DNA from: Euonymus europaeus
Taxonomy: Eukaryota; Streptophyta; Magnoliopsida; Celastrales; Celastraceae
Length of the DNA: 64,000 nucleotides
Direction: 5' to 3'
Assembly: GCA_963580455.1 (NCBI GenBank)
Contig: OY756970.1
Location: 4,340,001 to 4,404,000, forward strand
The number at the start of each line of letters is the position of its first letter. Position 1 is the stretch's first letter. Below, one piece after another: positions 10,100-21,780 of this stretch. The translations under genes were made by a program, and so were the position numbers. Below the pieces are notes generated by a model, which was not told where the DNA came from, did not search any database, and saw nothing but the letters and a program-made list of their open reading frames with translations.

Positions 10100-11028
10100 C
10101 GTTGGGTATGTGATGATGCTTAATATTTTAAGTTGTTGATTTTCACTTGTTGATGCTTAATATTTTCAGTTGTTGCTTAGACTATTACGTGTAGTTAATT
10201 GTAGGCTCTATAGTTTATTATGAACTATAACTTTTTACTTAAACCATGTGTTTTAATATTGGGCCTTAAAATAACGTATTGCATGGGTTATGTATTAGTG
10301 GTATAACTTATGCATAAGTGATATGTGCCATATTTTCATAAGTCTGTATAAAGAGGTGAAGATATGCACATGTTAAGTGTCCAAGTCCTATTGAAATATA
10401 AAGTTGATTTCATGCAAAGTGTTACGTGTCTTAGATATATGGATCTTTTTAATGACACATGGGGTTATAATCTTATCACCAATCATGCTTGTATTATCAA
10501 CAAATATGGATTTTTTATTTATCTTTTTCAGGTGATAAGTTTTCATGCAAAAGGAAGTTTTTTCCTCCAAGACTCACGCATCATATAAATAGGTGATCTG
10601 GGCTTCTTCTAGGGTTACAAAAGTACTTACGAGTGAAAAGGGTTGAGCATCATTTTCGTTTCTTCTAGTAATCAAATCCTTTCAATATTGTTTCATGTGT
10701 GAGATTTTGAGTGTGCAAGTATAGAGAGAGATTTGTAGTGAGGATTTATATATTGAGTGTGATTCTTCTTAGATTATTGTTCGTAAAGTCTTTTGAAGCA
10801 AACACTGAATTAGAGGTATGAGCGATGTCTTTATATCAAAGATAGGGCTGTACTCCTGATTCGTTATAAGTAGATTGTTCCTAAAGTTGGTCGCTCATAG
10901 ACTCGAGATTTTTCCCAGATTGGGTTTTCCTCGTAAAATTCTTAGTGTTATTTTTCATTTTTTTATCGCATTTTAGTTTATTTATTTGTTGGTTAACATT
11001 CTTGGTAAGGTACAATGATTCTCAAGTG
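10100..11028 (+). mobile_element. Possible Copia-type LTR fragment
   Basis: The order of signals resembles a Copia LTR: a CATATAAATAGG TATA-like box at about 10582, a leader with AGAGAGAGATTTGTAG, then TTTTTCCCAGATTGGGTTTT and CCTCGTAAAATTC near the 3' side. No matching second LTR, target duplication or polyprotein is present. Boundaries are not resolved. Confidence 0.3.
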
Positions 11029-11112
11029 AGTTAGGAATAAGAGAGACAATTTCCTAATTAACTCTTTGAAGGTAATAATTGTTGGCTTTTGGTTAAGCAG
11101 ATAATAAAGAGC

Positions 11113-11180
11113 AAGTAAAAGAGAGTTTTGAGATGGCTAAGTGAGGAAGGAAAGAACAAACCTACTAATCACACAGTTTT
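11113..11180 (+). repeat. 68-bp direct repeat, copy 2
   Basis: It carries GTGAGGAAGGAAAGAACA and CCTACTAATCACACAG, collinear with 9613-9680. The two copies bracket the LTR-like segment. Confidence 0.75.
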
Positions 11181-11689
11181 AATATTAAAAAAAAGCACAG
11201 CCACGGCCGAAATATTGAGAATAAAATCGAACAAATAAGGCACGATTTCAGTTAGGCGCGAATTACTGATTATGTCACACTTTTATCAAATCTACACTTC
11301 CAACACAAAATCACCTTCAAATTCAAGATGTATGCTACCATTTTTTAGGATTTAAAAACTTTTTTATTAAACTTCCAAAAATACAACACGTTACAAGCGC
11401 CTCCGCCACCAACAAAGACATCGTCACCTGATCCATCTTTAAAGCTTTGATTAACATGTTTTTCCTTTCTCTTTGATTTGAATTTTATTTTAATATGTAT
11501 GATTAACATGTTTTAAATAATATGTCAAAATGACATGTTTGTTTCAATTTTTTATACAATATCAATATTGTTGAGTATAGACCTATTGGTGTATACCCTT
11601 ACTAGACTATCCCATCGTTATATCATGCAGGCAGGACAATAGTAATTGAAATTTTTTGAAAAAGACAATGTAAACCATCACTCACACGT
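11181..11689. other. Unassigned spacer
   Basis: AT-rich DNA without a credible open frame, inverted repeat or known motif. Confidence 0.4.
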
Positions 11690-12020
11690 ACACCACCACT
11701 GAAGTACACCATGCAGGGATAATAAATTCAAAATTTTGATGATACAAATAATATAGGAGCCACCACTCATGTAACAACATGCAGGACAAAAGAAAATTCA
11801 AAATTATGATGATACAAACCAGCACTCATGTACACCATGCAGACAAAAGAAATTCAAAATTGTGATGATAAAATTGAAGTGGGACCACTACTCACGTACA
11901 CCATTCGAACAAAATAAATTCAAAAGTTTGATGATACAATTGAAGTGGGACCACCACCACTTATGTACACCATGTAGGGGAAAAGAAAATCAAAAATTTC
12001 ATGATACAATTGAAATTCAA
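11690..12020 (+). repeat. Degenerate tandem repeat, about 58-69-bp unit, five copies
   Basis: Each unit holds CACTCATGTACACCATGCAG, then an A-rich piece, AAATTCAAAATTTTGATGAT and usually ACAATTGAAGTGGGACC. The CACCATGCAG anchor falls at 11707, 11775, 11833, 11899 and 11968. The open frame at 11862-12152 simply reads through it. Confidence 0.75.
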
Positions 12021-12023
12021 AAA

Positions 12024-12310
12024 TTTGAGTCTTTGAGTACGCCTGAAAAAATAGGTAATTATTGTGCATACAGAATGTTTTTTTTATTGACAAAAGTAGT
12101 AAACTTTAAGTCTTGTTGTTTACTTGATTCTCCCAAAAGATTGATCTGTTAATGCTTTTACTTTGTGTCTTTGTCGTATTCTTGGATTTTGAATATCTTG
12201 TCTTTTTTTTTTGAGTCTTTGAGCACGCCTGAAAAAATAGATAATTATTGTGTATACGAAATGTTTTTTTTACTAACAAAAGTAATAAACTTTAAATCTT
12301 ATTGTTTACT
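12024..12310 (+). repeat. 100-bp direct duplication, 187-bp spacing
   Basis: 12024-12123 and 12211-12310 share TTGAGTCTTTGAG(T/C)ACGCC, an AATTATTGTG block and a stretch ending (T)GTTTAC. The copies differ at several positions. Confidence 0.75.
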
Positions 12311-12689
12311 TTTTGGGAGGATAAAAAAACTAGATCATTTTTCACTTCTCTCCTCTTTTTTAAGTTTTTTCTCACATATCCATTATATGGATGAATATTT
12401 TAAGTTTTGGGGTGAAGATTTACGTTTGTCAAGCTACTCAACAGAGGTAAAAATGCTAATTTTGAGAAGCACATGTGATCATAAGTTTTTTTAATGTAAT
12501 TATTGCAAACTAATTCAGTTATTTAATGTGTAACAGGATGATCAACACATCACGATAAAAAATAGAATCAGACAATAATCAAGCAGAAATAGATTATACA
12601 GAAGAGTTCACAACTGACATGATAAAATAATTAAATACATATTTTATTTTGTAATATTTTAAATTTGAACTAATATTAATGTATTTTGT

Positions 12690-14709
12690 ATTAGATATTT
12701 CATTGTCGTGAAGATTTAATCAAATGGGCACGAGATGTAAGACGTGTGCTGAGATTCATAGTGATTATTGTCAATTCAACTGAAGGTCAATTTGAAGAGA
12801 AGCCTAAATTGACGCTGCAATGTAAGCGAAGCGGACAATATCGCTCATTAAAAAGTTTATTCAAATCGACCGGTACTAAAAAAATGCAATTGTCCATTTC
12901 TTTTGAAAGGTATGAAGTTGAAAACCGGAGATGATTGGAGTCTGAAGGTTGTGTGTGGGATCCATAATCATCCTGTTGCAAGTTACATGGAAGGTCATTC
13001 ATATGCTGGTAGATTATCACATGATAAAACTAACACAATGATTGATTTGTCACAGAATTTAGTGAAACCACATCAAATATTATCTGCTTTGAAGGATAGA
13101 GACCCACATAATGTGATGACAATAAAGACGATTTATAATACTCGTCAAAAACATTGAGTTGTTGAAATGACAGGAAGAAATCAAATGCAATAATTTCAGC
13201 ATGATTACGTAATGTGGTATAGAAGTGACAGTGAGTCAAACTAGGTCCAAGACTTTTTTTTGCTCATCCTCATTCCTTAGATCTGTTACGTGCTTTTCTA
13301 CACATTTTGCTTATGGACTCGACATATAAGACTAATAGGTGTTCATATGCTATTTTTTTGAAGTTGTTGGTGTTACTTTTACGGAGAAACGTTTTGTGTT
13401 GCATTTGTATTTCTTCAATTTGAGAAAGAATATAATTTCACTTGGGCGTTAAGTTGTTTGAAGGCTGCTATGGATGAGTGTTTATCACCACGGGGGTGTT
13501 GACTGACAGAAATTTAGCACTGATGAATGATGTTGATCGTCTGTTCCCAGAGTCATCTGTTTTATTGTGCAAATGGCATATTGGAAGGAATTTAGCGGTG
13601 AATTGTAAGAAACTATTTGAGGACAAGAAAACCTGGGATAGTTTCAACTCCATATGGCATTATCTAGAGGATTCTACTACCATTGAAGATTATTTAATGG
13701 GCTGTCATCTATTGAACAACTATTTCAGAGGTATTTATCTAAAAATTTCTCATTTTTAATTTTCTAATTTTTATTAGAATGTTGGGATTAATAAATCGAA
13801 GAATTGTTCCACAGGTATCCAAGAGCAATAAATTATATCAAAACAGTGGGGCTCGATAAATATAAGGAAAAATTTGTTGCGGCTTGGGCTAATAAATCAA
13901 TGCATTTTCGTAATAGGACTATAAATCGAGTTGAAAGTCAACATGGAAAGCTGAAAAAATGTTTACAAAATTCAATGAGGAATCTTGTGTCTATCTGGTC
14001 ACATGTTCACAATCTTTTGAAGGCTCAGTCTACTTCTATCAAAGCGTCACTCGAGAAAAGTATAAATTTTGTGCAACATGATTTCAGATCTTCAATATTC
14101 AACGAAGTTAGGGGTTCTGCTTCAACTGCTGTGTTATATCATATTTTGGCAGAGGTGAAACGTTCTAATAATATTAGTCATGATATTGACCAATGTGGTT
14201 GTCAAATCTAATTAACTCACGGCTTGCCTTGTGCACATGAAATCTTTAAGTACAAGATGGAAGGTCGACCAATTTCACTATCTTCGATTGATTCATTTTG
14301 GAGAAAGTTAGACTTCAAGCTTACTACTACATTGGAGGACGATGATATAAATTGCAATGTTGAGGTTGAGTTGTTCATTGAAAAATTTAAAAAATAGTAG
14401 AGACCTGGTAAATTTCGATTGTTACAGAAATTACGCAAAATTATCAACCCCTCATCCACTTTACTTGCAGAGTCGGAGATGAAAAAGCAAAGTCGTGGAC
14501 GACATAACTCAAAGAAAAAAGTTGAATCAAATGTTGGACAAAATCTTTCTACATTTAAATATGCCGAGGCTAATGATTCTCCAGTATTGCAAAGTCGACA
14601 CAGTTGTTTATCAACATATCCTTCGCAGTTTTCATCAGCACGGAGTAACGAATCCGAGCCTTTTATGTTACAACATGAAAATCCAATACACGAGTCCTTT
14701 AGGGTTTAG
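12690..14709 (+). pseudogene. FAR1/MULE-type transposase pseudogene
   Basis: Blocks appear in family order across several frames. First comes an N-terminal FAR1-like DNA-binding region (FHCREDLIKWARDV; TLQCKRSGQYRSL; KLKTGDDWSLKVVCGIHNHP; SLKDRDPHNV-like at 13090). Then comes the MULE DDE core: MDSTYKTN at 13314, TDRNLALMND at 13503, LLCKWHIGRNL at 13564, NRVESQHGKL at 13924. Then a SWIM finger (CGCQI, stop, THGLPCAHE) at 14190-14240. C-terminal text continues to a stop at 14707-14709. An intron-like gap with GTATTT and CCACAG lies at about 13731-13814. Stops (for example at 12932, 13155, 14209, 14396) and several frameshifts make it non-functional. Related host genes of this family (FRS) are transcription factors, but position and decay point to a transposon copy. 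Confidence 0.8.
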
Positions 14710-14802
14710 CGAATATGATCTCATTAGGGTATAACGCTTATTGTTTAAGTAACAACATGTAAATCCAATATACGTGCCTGTTAGGGTTCAGTGAATTCGT
14801 TT
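14665..14802 (+). repeat. 82-bp tandem repeat, units 1-2
   Basis: The anchor ACAACATG occurs at 14670 and 14752, giving an 82-bp period. Each unit contains CGA-TTAGGGTTTAGCGAAT-like and TTAGGGTATAACGCTTATTG-like segments. Unit 1 overlaps the last codons and the stop of the transposase frame. The array is interrupted here by a 1.9-kb LTR. Confidence 0.85.
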
Positions 14803-16720
14803 TATAATGCTCCGTACCACGAAACCCTAATTTTCGGGCTCGTGGTCCAGAACGCTACTCGTGTTACATCCTAGTTCCACTCCACACTCATGTAAAACGT
14901 TCACCTGCCAACTTCAACTAAATACAAAATAAATTAAACAAGCATAAGTCATTTATCAATTAAAAAATCCCTCATTGCCAATCTAATTTAAGCTTAATTC
15001 AGATATTAGACGATCAATCTCATTCCTTAATTCATTAATTATCCCTAGGATAAAACGCTCGATCTACGAAACTTCACCTATAAAATGAAAATCCGAGCTT
15101 ATTTGATAAGACCACACAAAATAACATTTAATACTCAATCGATACAATCGATGTAACTTATCCCCATCACATAAGCATCATTTTCATGGATCCGTGACGA
15201 TTCCATCAACTCCAATGTCAACATAATCATCCAAAGGGTCATAACTTGCATCACAGAACATAGTGAGTTGAGGCACATCAAGTAATACTTATGCATGAAT
15301 ATATGTGAACATCATCTTTAGAAAACAGTTAACCTTTTAAATTCTTTTTCCAATGCTTAGACCCTTAACTTAGGTAAACTACCACAGAGCAACTGGTCGA
15401 GATTTTCTTTAATTAAATGATTTGCCAAAGAATACTTTTCAATCAAAATCATTTCCATTTTCAGTGCCATTTCCATTTCAGTAAACCTCAACCTTAATTT
15501 TTCAGTACACCCTCCTTGTAGTAGTTGTACCCGATTTGGGAAAAAATCCTTTCATTAAATTGAAATTTCCCTTTTCATGTAATACAATGCATGCATCATG
15601 CTTATGAATAATATTTTATACATCAGTAAATCATACATAACGAGTCACTTTCAAGAACATCAAAACCGTCATCATATCAGCCTCATCACCATGTTAAGTT
15701 CAAACACATAACAATACACATTACATTCTAGACGTAAATAACATCAACAGACTAGTCGCACAATCACTGTAAACAAACAGCACCTTCAACACATTTATAA
15801 CATAAATAAATCATCCCTAAAAATTATTCCGTAATATAGTTAAGTATTACTTACCATGATCTAATCTCGTAATACTAATAATTCAATTACACAGGCTGGT
15901 CTCTGAAACCCAGACAACATCCACAATCATTTGTTAATCCAATTATCTTTAATTTATTTATTAATACCATTAACTTTTAATCAATTTATTTTATTATCAC
16001 TATTAACTTAATACATTTATCCTAATACAATTATTTTACCTTAATTAAATTAATATCCAATCGGGCCAGCTCAACCCGGTTGTCACTAATCGCTGGTCTA
16101 ATAGACCTGATCGCGGTCTAGGCCGGTCAACACCATTGACAGCGCAATGACGCTCACAACTCGCATTGATGTGCAGAGAATGACGTGGGGAGTCTAGTTC
16201 TAGTGTCCATTACCTTACGTGTCACCAGAGCTTAGCAAATCGAGGTTTTGAAACTCATAGCCCATCGGTTATCCCTCCGTGTTTGACCATCTAAACTAGT
16301 CACAATCCATCCGAAACTGATGTCTTTGAGTTCGTCTAGTTGTGATCGTCTCTCTCGTACTCATCATATTGCCAAACGTCGCTAGAATCGCTTCGCCCGT
16401 GTTCCGTTGACATCTCCATTCGCACGGAACAGTCTGGTCCTTTTTGCCTAGGGTTTCTCGAGTTATGTGCTTATTTTATTTATTTATTTATTTATTTTCC
16501 TTTGTTATTTTACCCTTTTGTCGCTATTTCTTTTGCTTATTCCGAAATTGTCCTAGCACTATTTATGAACCAGCCACTTATCATTTGTCCCTTAATAATT
16601 TTACCATATTCCCCACAATTCCAATAAATCCATTTTAGCTTACACACTAAAATAAGAATAGATAACACCTACATCACTTTGCCTTACCATGTAAGTTGTT
16701 CTCCGACTTGGAGTATTACA
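14803..16720 (+). mobile_element. Solo LTR, about 1.92 kb, probable Ty3/Gypsy
   Basis: The ends are near-inverted: TATAATGCTCCG at the left (an apparent TG to TA change) and GGAGTATTACA at the right. It interrupts an 82-bp repeat unit cleanly. The flanking pentamers CGTTT (14798-14802) and CATTC (16721-16725) match at three of five positions, an eroded target duplication. There is no coding sequence. The open frame at 16444-16638 is T-rich chance. TG...CA-type ends, length and lack of genes suggest a solo LTR from recombination; clade is not assignable. Confidence 0.6.
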
Positions 16721-16922
16721 CATTCCCCTAAGAGTTTTAACACTTATTGTTTGAGTTACAACATGAAAATTCGATACACAAACCCGTTAGGGTTTAGCGA
16801 ATCCGTTCCTCTTAGGGTTTAATACATATTGTTTATGTTACAATATGAAAATCTGATACACGAGCCCATTAGGACTTTGCGAATCCTTTCCTCTCTAGGT
16901 TTAATAGTTATTATTTAGGTTA
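16721..16922 (+). repeat. 82-bp tandem repeat, units 2-4
   Basis: The anchor recurs at 16758 and 16840 (82 bp apart), and the next would start at 16922, exactly where the following LTR begins. Units read ACAACATGAAAATTCGATAC and then GTTAGGGTTTAGCGAATCCG. They contain TTAGGGTTTA, which resembles the plant telomere word but is not an array of it. Confidence 0.85.
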
Positions 16923-17573
16923 TGATATTACAAAAATGACCCCACTAATAAGGATACGACACATGTCAAATGAAGTCCAGGCTGGATAGGCATGGAAGTG
17001 ACTATGGTTGGTCAGAGAGGTGATCTCGGTAGGGGTCATCCAAGAAGACTTCGTTTGACCTTCCCTACCGAGGAGGTCATCTCGGTAAGGAAATCCACTA
17101 TCTTTATGCCTTCTCGGTCTACCGAGGAGGAGCATAGTAGATTGAGACTTCCTACTATAATTGGGAAACTAACCTTGAAGATGATTCTGAATCCTACAAA
17201 GAGAAGAGTCCTATAGAGGCTCGAACTCTAGTCAAATATCGACATTGTGGATGTAAATGAGGAAGAGTCCTAATGTTATTCAAACTCGGATTCCTCAACT
17301 CCTATATAAGGCTCTCAAAGTCAGGTACTAAAATCTCTAATCAAAATCTGTACTTTTGCTTACAGAGAGCTCTAGTCTACCGAGCTCTCCTTGCTTTTGA
17401 GTACGAACTGACTTGAGCGTCGGAGCATCAATGCCAGAGGACAAACTCTAGTGAGGCCTTTAGCTCACGTTTGCTTACTGCGTAGGAAGATCTTCACCCT
17501 CGGTTGTTGTGCCATTTAGTAGGTCCGACCGACTGATCATATTCTTGGGACTGACACATTTTTGATGTCATCA
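16923..17573 (+). mobile_element. Solo LTR (651 bp) of a Ty3/Gypsy element
   Basis: It begins TGATATTACAAAAATGACC and ends GATGTCATCA, with TGAT/ATCA terminal inversion. The flanks GGTTA (16918-16922) and GATTA (17574-17578) are a near-perfect target duplication. TATATAAGG at 17303-17311 is a probable TATA box. The sequence is collinear with 21781-22418, the 3' LTR of the neighbouring element. The LTR is followed by 82-bp-repeat DNA and not by a primer binding site, so it is a solo LTR. Confidence 0.8.
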
Positions 17574-17655
17574 GATTATAACATGAAAATCTGATACACG
17601 AGCTCGTTAGGATTTAGCGAATTCATTCCCCTCAGGATTTCACACTTACTGTAGG
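17574..17655 (+). repeat. 82-bp tandem repeat unit between two Gypsy parts
   Basis: One unit lies between the solo LTR and the gag remnant. It shares GAGCTCGTTAGGATTTAGCG with the unit that follows the 3' LTR at 22419, more closely than with other units. This suggests the two were once the same locus. Confidence 0.8.
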
Positions 17656-19120
17656 TACATCCTAGGTTCAAGAAGGGGGAAACATCCAGGTACTACCAGA
17701 GGAGGCAGCTGGTCCTCCCATAAGTGCTGAACGGTTTAATCAACTCTGCTAACAAGTGCAGCTGCTCACTAAAATGATGATGGCCAATCAGTAAGCCCCA
17801 CTTCAGATGACTCAAAGGAATGAGGATGATAGAAACTCTCGCTCCGTGGACTCTAAGAGCAAGAGGAAAGATGAGAACCGAGAAATGAACTCCAACACCA
17901 ACAGGAATACTTACCACTCCAACATCAACGAAGATGTAAATAAGCATCTCCAAGAAGTAGATCGCAAGCTGGCAGCCCTACAAGGGCGTAATATCATTGA
18001 TGAGATGTGGGATAGTTCCATGACTCCCTTATCTAAAGACATTCTCGAAATCGAGATACTTCGTGACTTCTGGCTACCCAACCTTGAGCAGTATGATGTG
18101 AAAAAGGATCTCTATGATCACGTCATAGGGTACAAGTCCATAATGGAATGCCGAGGAACATCAGATGCAATTTTGTGCAAGGCATTTTCCTTCACACTTA
18201 TTGGGCCAGCTCAGACTTGGTTCATTAACCTTCCCAGGCACAGCATCTACAGTTTCTAGGACCTATCAAGGAAATTCAACCTTTGATTTGCAAGTGCTAG
18301 GAAGCCCAAGACTACCAATCAAGACTTGATGGTGATTGAACACGAGAAAAAAGAATCATTTCGTGATTTTATAGAGAGATTCAACTAGATGTGCCTAGAG
18401 ATCCTAGATATACAAATTGCTGTAGCAAATACTGCTCTGATCAGGTCCTTTTTTCGTGAGCAGTTTTGCAATTCATTGTGCACTGATGCACCCCAGTCTA
18501 TGGATGAACTTCTTGCTACGACCGAGAAGTATATCAAGGCAACTGATTCGCTGAAGTCATCTCAATTTTCTATACGAACCTCCCCTGATCAGGCTAAGGG
18601 CTTGGGTGACAAGGGCCACTCAGGAGGGTCAGGAGGCGGCCGACCAAACAGTGAAAAGAAATCAGGAAGGAAGGACGACAAGCGAGGTGAGCAATCCTCC
18701 AAGAAATCTTAGACTGGTCCACCAGCTCGGTTTAACAGTTATACTCCGTTGAATGCTCCTTTGAGAAAGGTGTTGAACGAAATTATGGATCAGAATTTAG
18801 TCAGATGGCCAAACAAGATGAGGACTCCTCTAGAGAAAAGAAGGTTCTCAGATAAAAACTGCAGGTTCCATAAGGACCATGGTCATGATACTGATGATTG
18901 CAGACAGTTGAAGGATGAGATTGAGAAGCTGATAAGAAGGGGACATCTCAGGAAGTACACTGCCAATCAGGAGGAAAAGAGAAGGAGAAATGATAGGGAG
19001 GATGATGACCGAAGGAGGCCACGGAGGAGAGAGGACTCTTCTCAGCATGAGAGAGGTACTGCAAGACCAATTGATTTTTGTGGAGTTATTATTGGAGGGT
19101 TGGCAGCTGGAGGAGAGAGT
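17656..19120 (+). pseudogene. Gypsy gag remnant
   Basis: Reading with frame changes gives a Retrotrans_gag domain: FWLPNLEQYDVKKDLYDHV, KAFSFTLIGPAQTWFINLP, RDFIERFN, and then a low-complexity linker. A C-x9-H-x-C-like knuckle region follows (NCRFHKDHGHDTDDC) with LKDEIEKLIRRGHL. In-frame stops occur near 17748, 17793, 18257, 18388 and 18710. Confidence 0.75.
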
Positions 19121-19681
19121 ACCTCATATCCATCATATGCATCACTGTTCTGGGATGTGTTCCCAGTATGATTGGAAGAGTTATCACTCCCTTTGGTATG
19201 ACTGACTCTCCTGTGAACCCATAAAAGGGTACTAAGGTCAGTTTAAGCCTCTCCTCCGAGAGCTTCATAGCTTTGAAGGTATGGCAGAATAGGATGTCTG
19301 CTGCACTCCCATTGTCCCCAATGATTTTTAGAACATTGAAGTTGGCAATCACCGCCTCTATTACCAAGGCATCATCATGAGGAACTTGAATACCTTCCTC
19401 ATCATTCTCCGAAAATGTGATAACCTCCTTATCCCTTTTAACCTTTTTCGCCGTACTTGGCTGCTTAATAAGGCGGGCATATGCTCTCCGAACTGAGGTA
19501 CTCTTTCCTCCAGCTGCCAACCCTCCAATAATAACTCCACAAAAATCAATAGTTCCTGTAGTACCTCTCTCATGCTGAGGAGAGTCCTTTCTCCTCTATG
19601 GCCTCCTTCGGTCATCATCCTCCCTATCATCTCTCCTTATTTTTTCCTCCTGATTGGCAGTGTACTTCCTGAGATGTCCCC
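18942..19681. repeat. Inverted repeat inside the Gypsy element (180-bp arms)
   Basis: The gag-end segment at 18942-19121 reappears inverted at about 19503-19681; GACATCTCAGGAAGTACACT and TTGATTTTTGTGGAGTTATT are in both. The spacer carries the protease region on the minus strand. The arms differ at scattered positions. Confidence 0.85.
19089..19520 (-). pseudogene. Gypsy protease region, inverted relative to gag
   Basis: On the minus strand the frame reads from gag end (AAGGKSTSVRRAYARL) into an aspartic-protease fold: IGDNGSAADILFCHTFKAMK, then PFYGFTGESVIPKGVITLP and LGTHPRTVMHMMD. D-N-G-S-A replaces the usual D-x-G-S-A with Gly displaced. It ends abruptly by crossing into the opposite strand at about 19125, so the last residues are read from the complementary arm. 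Confidence 0.75.
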
Positions 19682-19789
19682 TACCGAGATCACCTCTCTG
19701 ACCAACCATAGACGCTTCCACGCCTATCCAGCTTGGACTTCATTTGACATGTGTCGTATCCTCATTGGTGGGGTCATTTTTGTAATATA
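19682..19789 (-). mobile_element. Inverted 5' end of the same Gypsy LTR
   Basis: The reverse complement matches the first about 110 bp of the LTR at 16923 (ATGACCCCACCAATGAGG, AAGTCCAAGCTGGATAGGCG, GTGATCTCGGTAGGGG). It is fused to gag sequence at a shared AGGGG. Confidence 0.8.
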
Positions 19790-20018
19790 AGTTGCCTCCC
19801 ACTCCTTTATCGAGGCGCCGTCTGTAGATCAATGAGAGGAGTAATCATGTCATGCCATAAATGTTGAGATGATAGCTCAGATCATCAAATCAACGACCTA
19901 TATTTGCGTGGCTTAATGGCCATCTGTCTTGGCCGTTGATCTCGTGGTGGCCCCTTAGTATAAATAAACTTAGAGACTAAGTCATTAGGGTGAGAGCTGT
20001 GGTCTCGACCTATTGCTT
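19790..20018 (+). other. Foreign segment with GGCGCCGTCTG motif
   Basis: It carries GGCGCCGTCTGTAGATCA near 19821, a string often found just after LTRs of Gypsy elements. A TATAAATA box follows at 19959. It does not match the flanking LTR and may be a piece of another retroelement LTR/leader. Confidence 0.35.
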
Positions 20019-21760
20019 GAAGATGAAGTTTCCCACCTTCATGGGAGTTGGTGAGGTTAAAAGGAATCAGAAAGCTTCTCGGAGTACCTACTTCACTGAG
20101 CTCAGGGAAAGAAATAAGCAGAAAGTCTCAGCTGGCAGCCTGGATATGAGGGTAGAGGAGTAGGTGTTCAAACCTCTTCCAGTAGAGGAACTGAAAAAAG
20201 TTAAGATTATGGTTGGCTCGAAAGGCAGTTTTCTGTTGGGTCTTAGCTTGGAGAGAAACCGACCAAGGAAATAATCTAATTACTCTTAAGGAATGTTGGT
20301 ACCTTTGCATGGAGTGCTGATAAGATGCCTGGCATAAGCGCTGATGTGATAACGCACCGACTAAGCACTATGTCTGGTGCTAGACCTGTTAAGCAAATGA
20401 GAAGAAACTTTGCTCCCGATCGTCAGAAAGCGATAAAAGAAGAGGTAATGAAGCTGATTGATATTGATTTCATCCGAGAAGTTCAATACCCTGACTGGCT
20501 AGCCAATGTGGTCATGGGAGAAAAGCCAATAGGAAGTGGAGGATGTGTGTTGATTTCATTGATTTGAATAAATCATTTCCTAAAGATAGCTACCCATTAC
20601 CTAAAATTGATCAGCTGGTAGACGCTATTTCGGGGCATCAACTCATGAGCTTCTTGGATGCCTATTCGGGCTACCATCAGATAAAAATGCATCCCGAAGA
20701 CCAGGAGGGTACCTCGTTTAGTATCCCAGAAGGGACATATTGCTACAAGGTAATATTACCTTTCGGCTTAAAGAATGCTGGAGCCACCTACCAGAGGTTG
20801 GTGAACCACATTTTCAAAGATCAGATAGGGAAGTCTATGGAAGCTTATGTAGATGACATGGTAGTGAAGAGCAAGAAGGCTGAGGATCACCTTACTAACC
20901 TGCTTAAGGTCTTTAATGCACTTGACCAATTTGGAATGAAACTCAACCCAAAAAAGTGTGCTTTTGGTATAGCATCTGGGAAGTTCCTTGGTTTCCTCGT
21001 AACTAGTAGAGGGATTGAGATGAATCCCAAAAAAGTGAAAGCAATAATTCAGATGGAGCCACCATAGAACGCCAAGGAAGTTCAGAAACTGACTGGCCGA
21101 GCAGCATCACTAGGTAGGTTTCTTGCACGGTTAGGGGACAAGTGCCGACCATTCTTCCAGGCATTGAAAAAGGCAAAGGAGTTTAATTGGACAGAGGAGT
21201 GTCAAATTGCCTTTGAAAATCTTAAAGATTATCTAGGTTAGCCTCCACTTTTGACTTTTTCGATAGAGGGCGAAGTTTTGTACCTCTACCTAGCAGTATC
21301 ACAACATGAGGTTAGCGTAGTGCTAGTAAGTGAGGTGGATAAAGTGCAAAGACCGGTGTACTATATTAGCAGGGTGATGATCGGCACCGAAACAAGGTAC
21401 ACCCAAGCTGAGAAGCTAGCTCTTTCATTAATAGTGGCAACGAGAAAGTTAAGGCCTTACTTCCAAGCACATTCAATCACTGTCTTAACTGACCAACCAC
21501 TCAAGAATGTCCTTCAAAAGCCAGAAACTTCAGGGAGATTGGTGAAGTGGGTTATTGAATTGGGTGAGTTTGACATCAAGTTTCAACCAAGGCAAACTAT
21601 CAAAGCGCAAGCTTTGGCTGATTTTAATGTTGAATGCTACAAAGAGACCAACAAGGACAATGTCAATTCTGTACCCGAGCAATAGCAATTGTTTGTGGAT
21701 GGGTCATCCAACCAGGAAGACAGTGGTGCTGACATTCTTCTGCTCGGTCCGGGGAGCATG
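20019..21760 (+). pseudogene. Gypsy reverse transcriptase and RNase H remnant
   Basis: The protease-RT linker starts at 20019 and contains stops. RT runs 20325-21066: MPGISADVITHRLS, then RRNFAPDRQKAIKEEV, a frameshift around 20540, then FLDAYSGYHQIKM, FGLKNAGATYQRLVN and the catalytic AYVDDMVVKS. RNase H follows from 21251: RPVYYISRVM, YTQAEKLALSLIVATRKLRP, VLTDQPLKNVLQKPE. It breaks off at LFVDGSSNQEDSGADILLL at 21690-21745. The second half of RNase H and all of integrase are missing. Confidence 0.8.
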
Positions 21761-21780
21761 ATTGTAGATCTCCTTCTTGG

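Noticed and set aside
14665..16922. Interstitial telomere repeat
   Set aside because: TTAGGGTTTA occurs once or twice per 82-bp unit and is never arrayed as TTTAGGG repeats.
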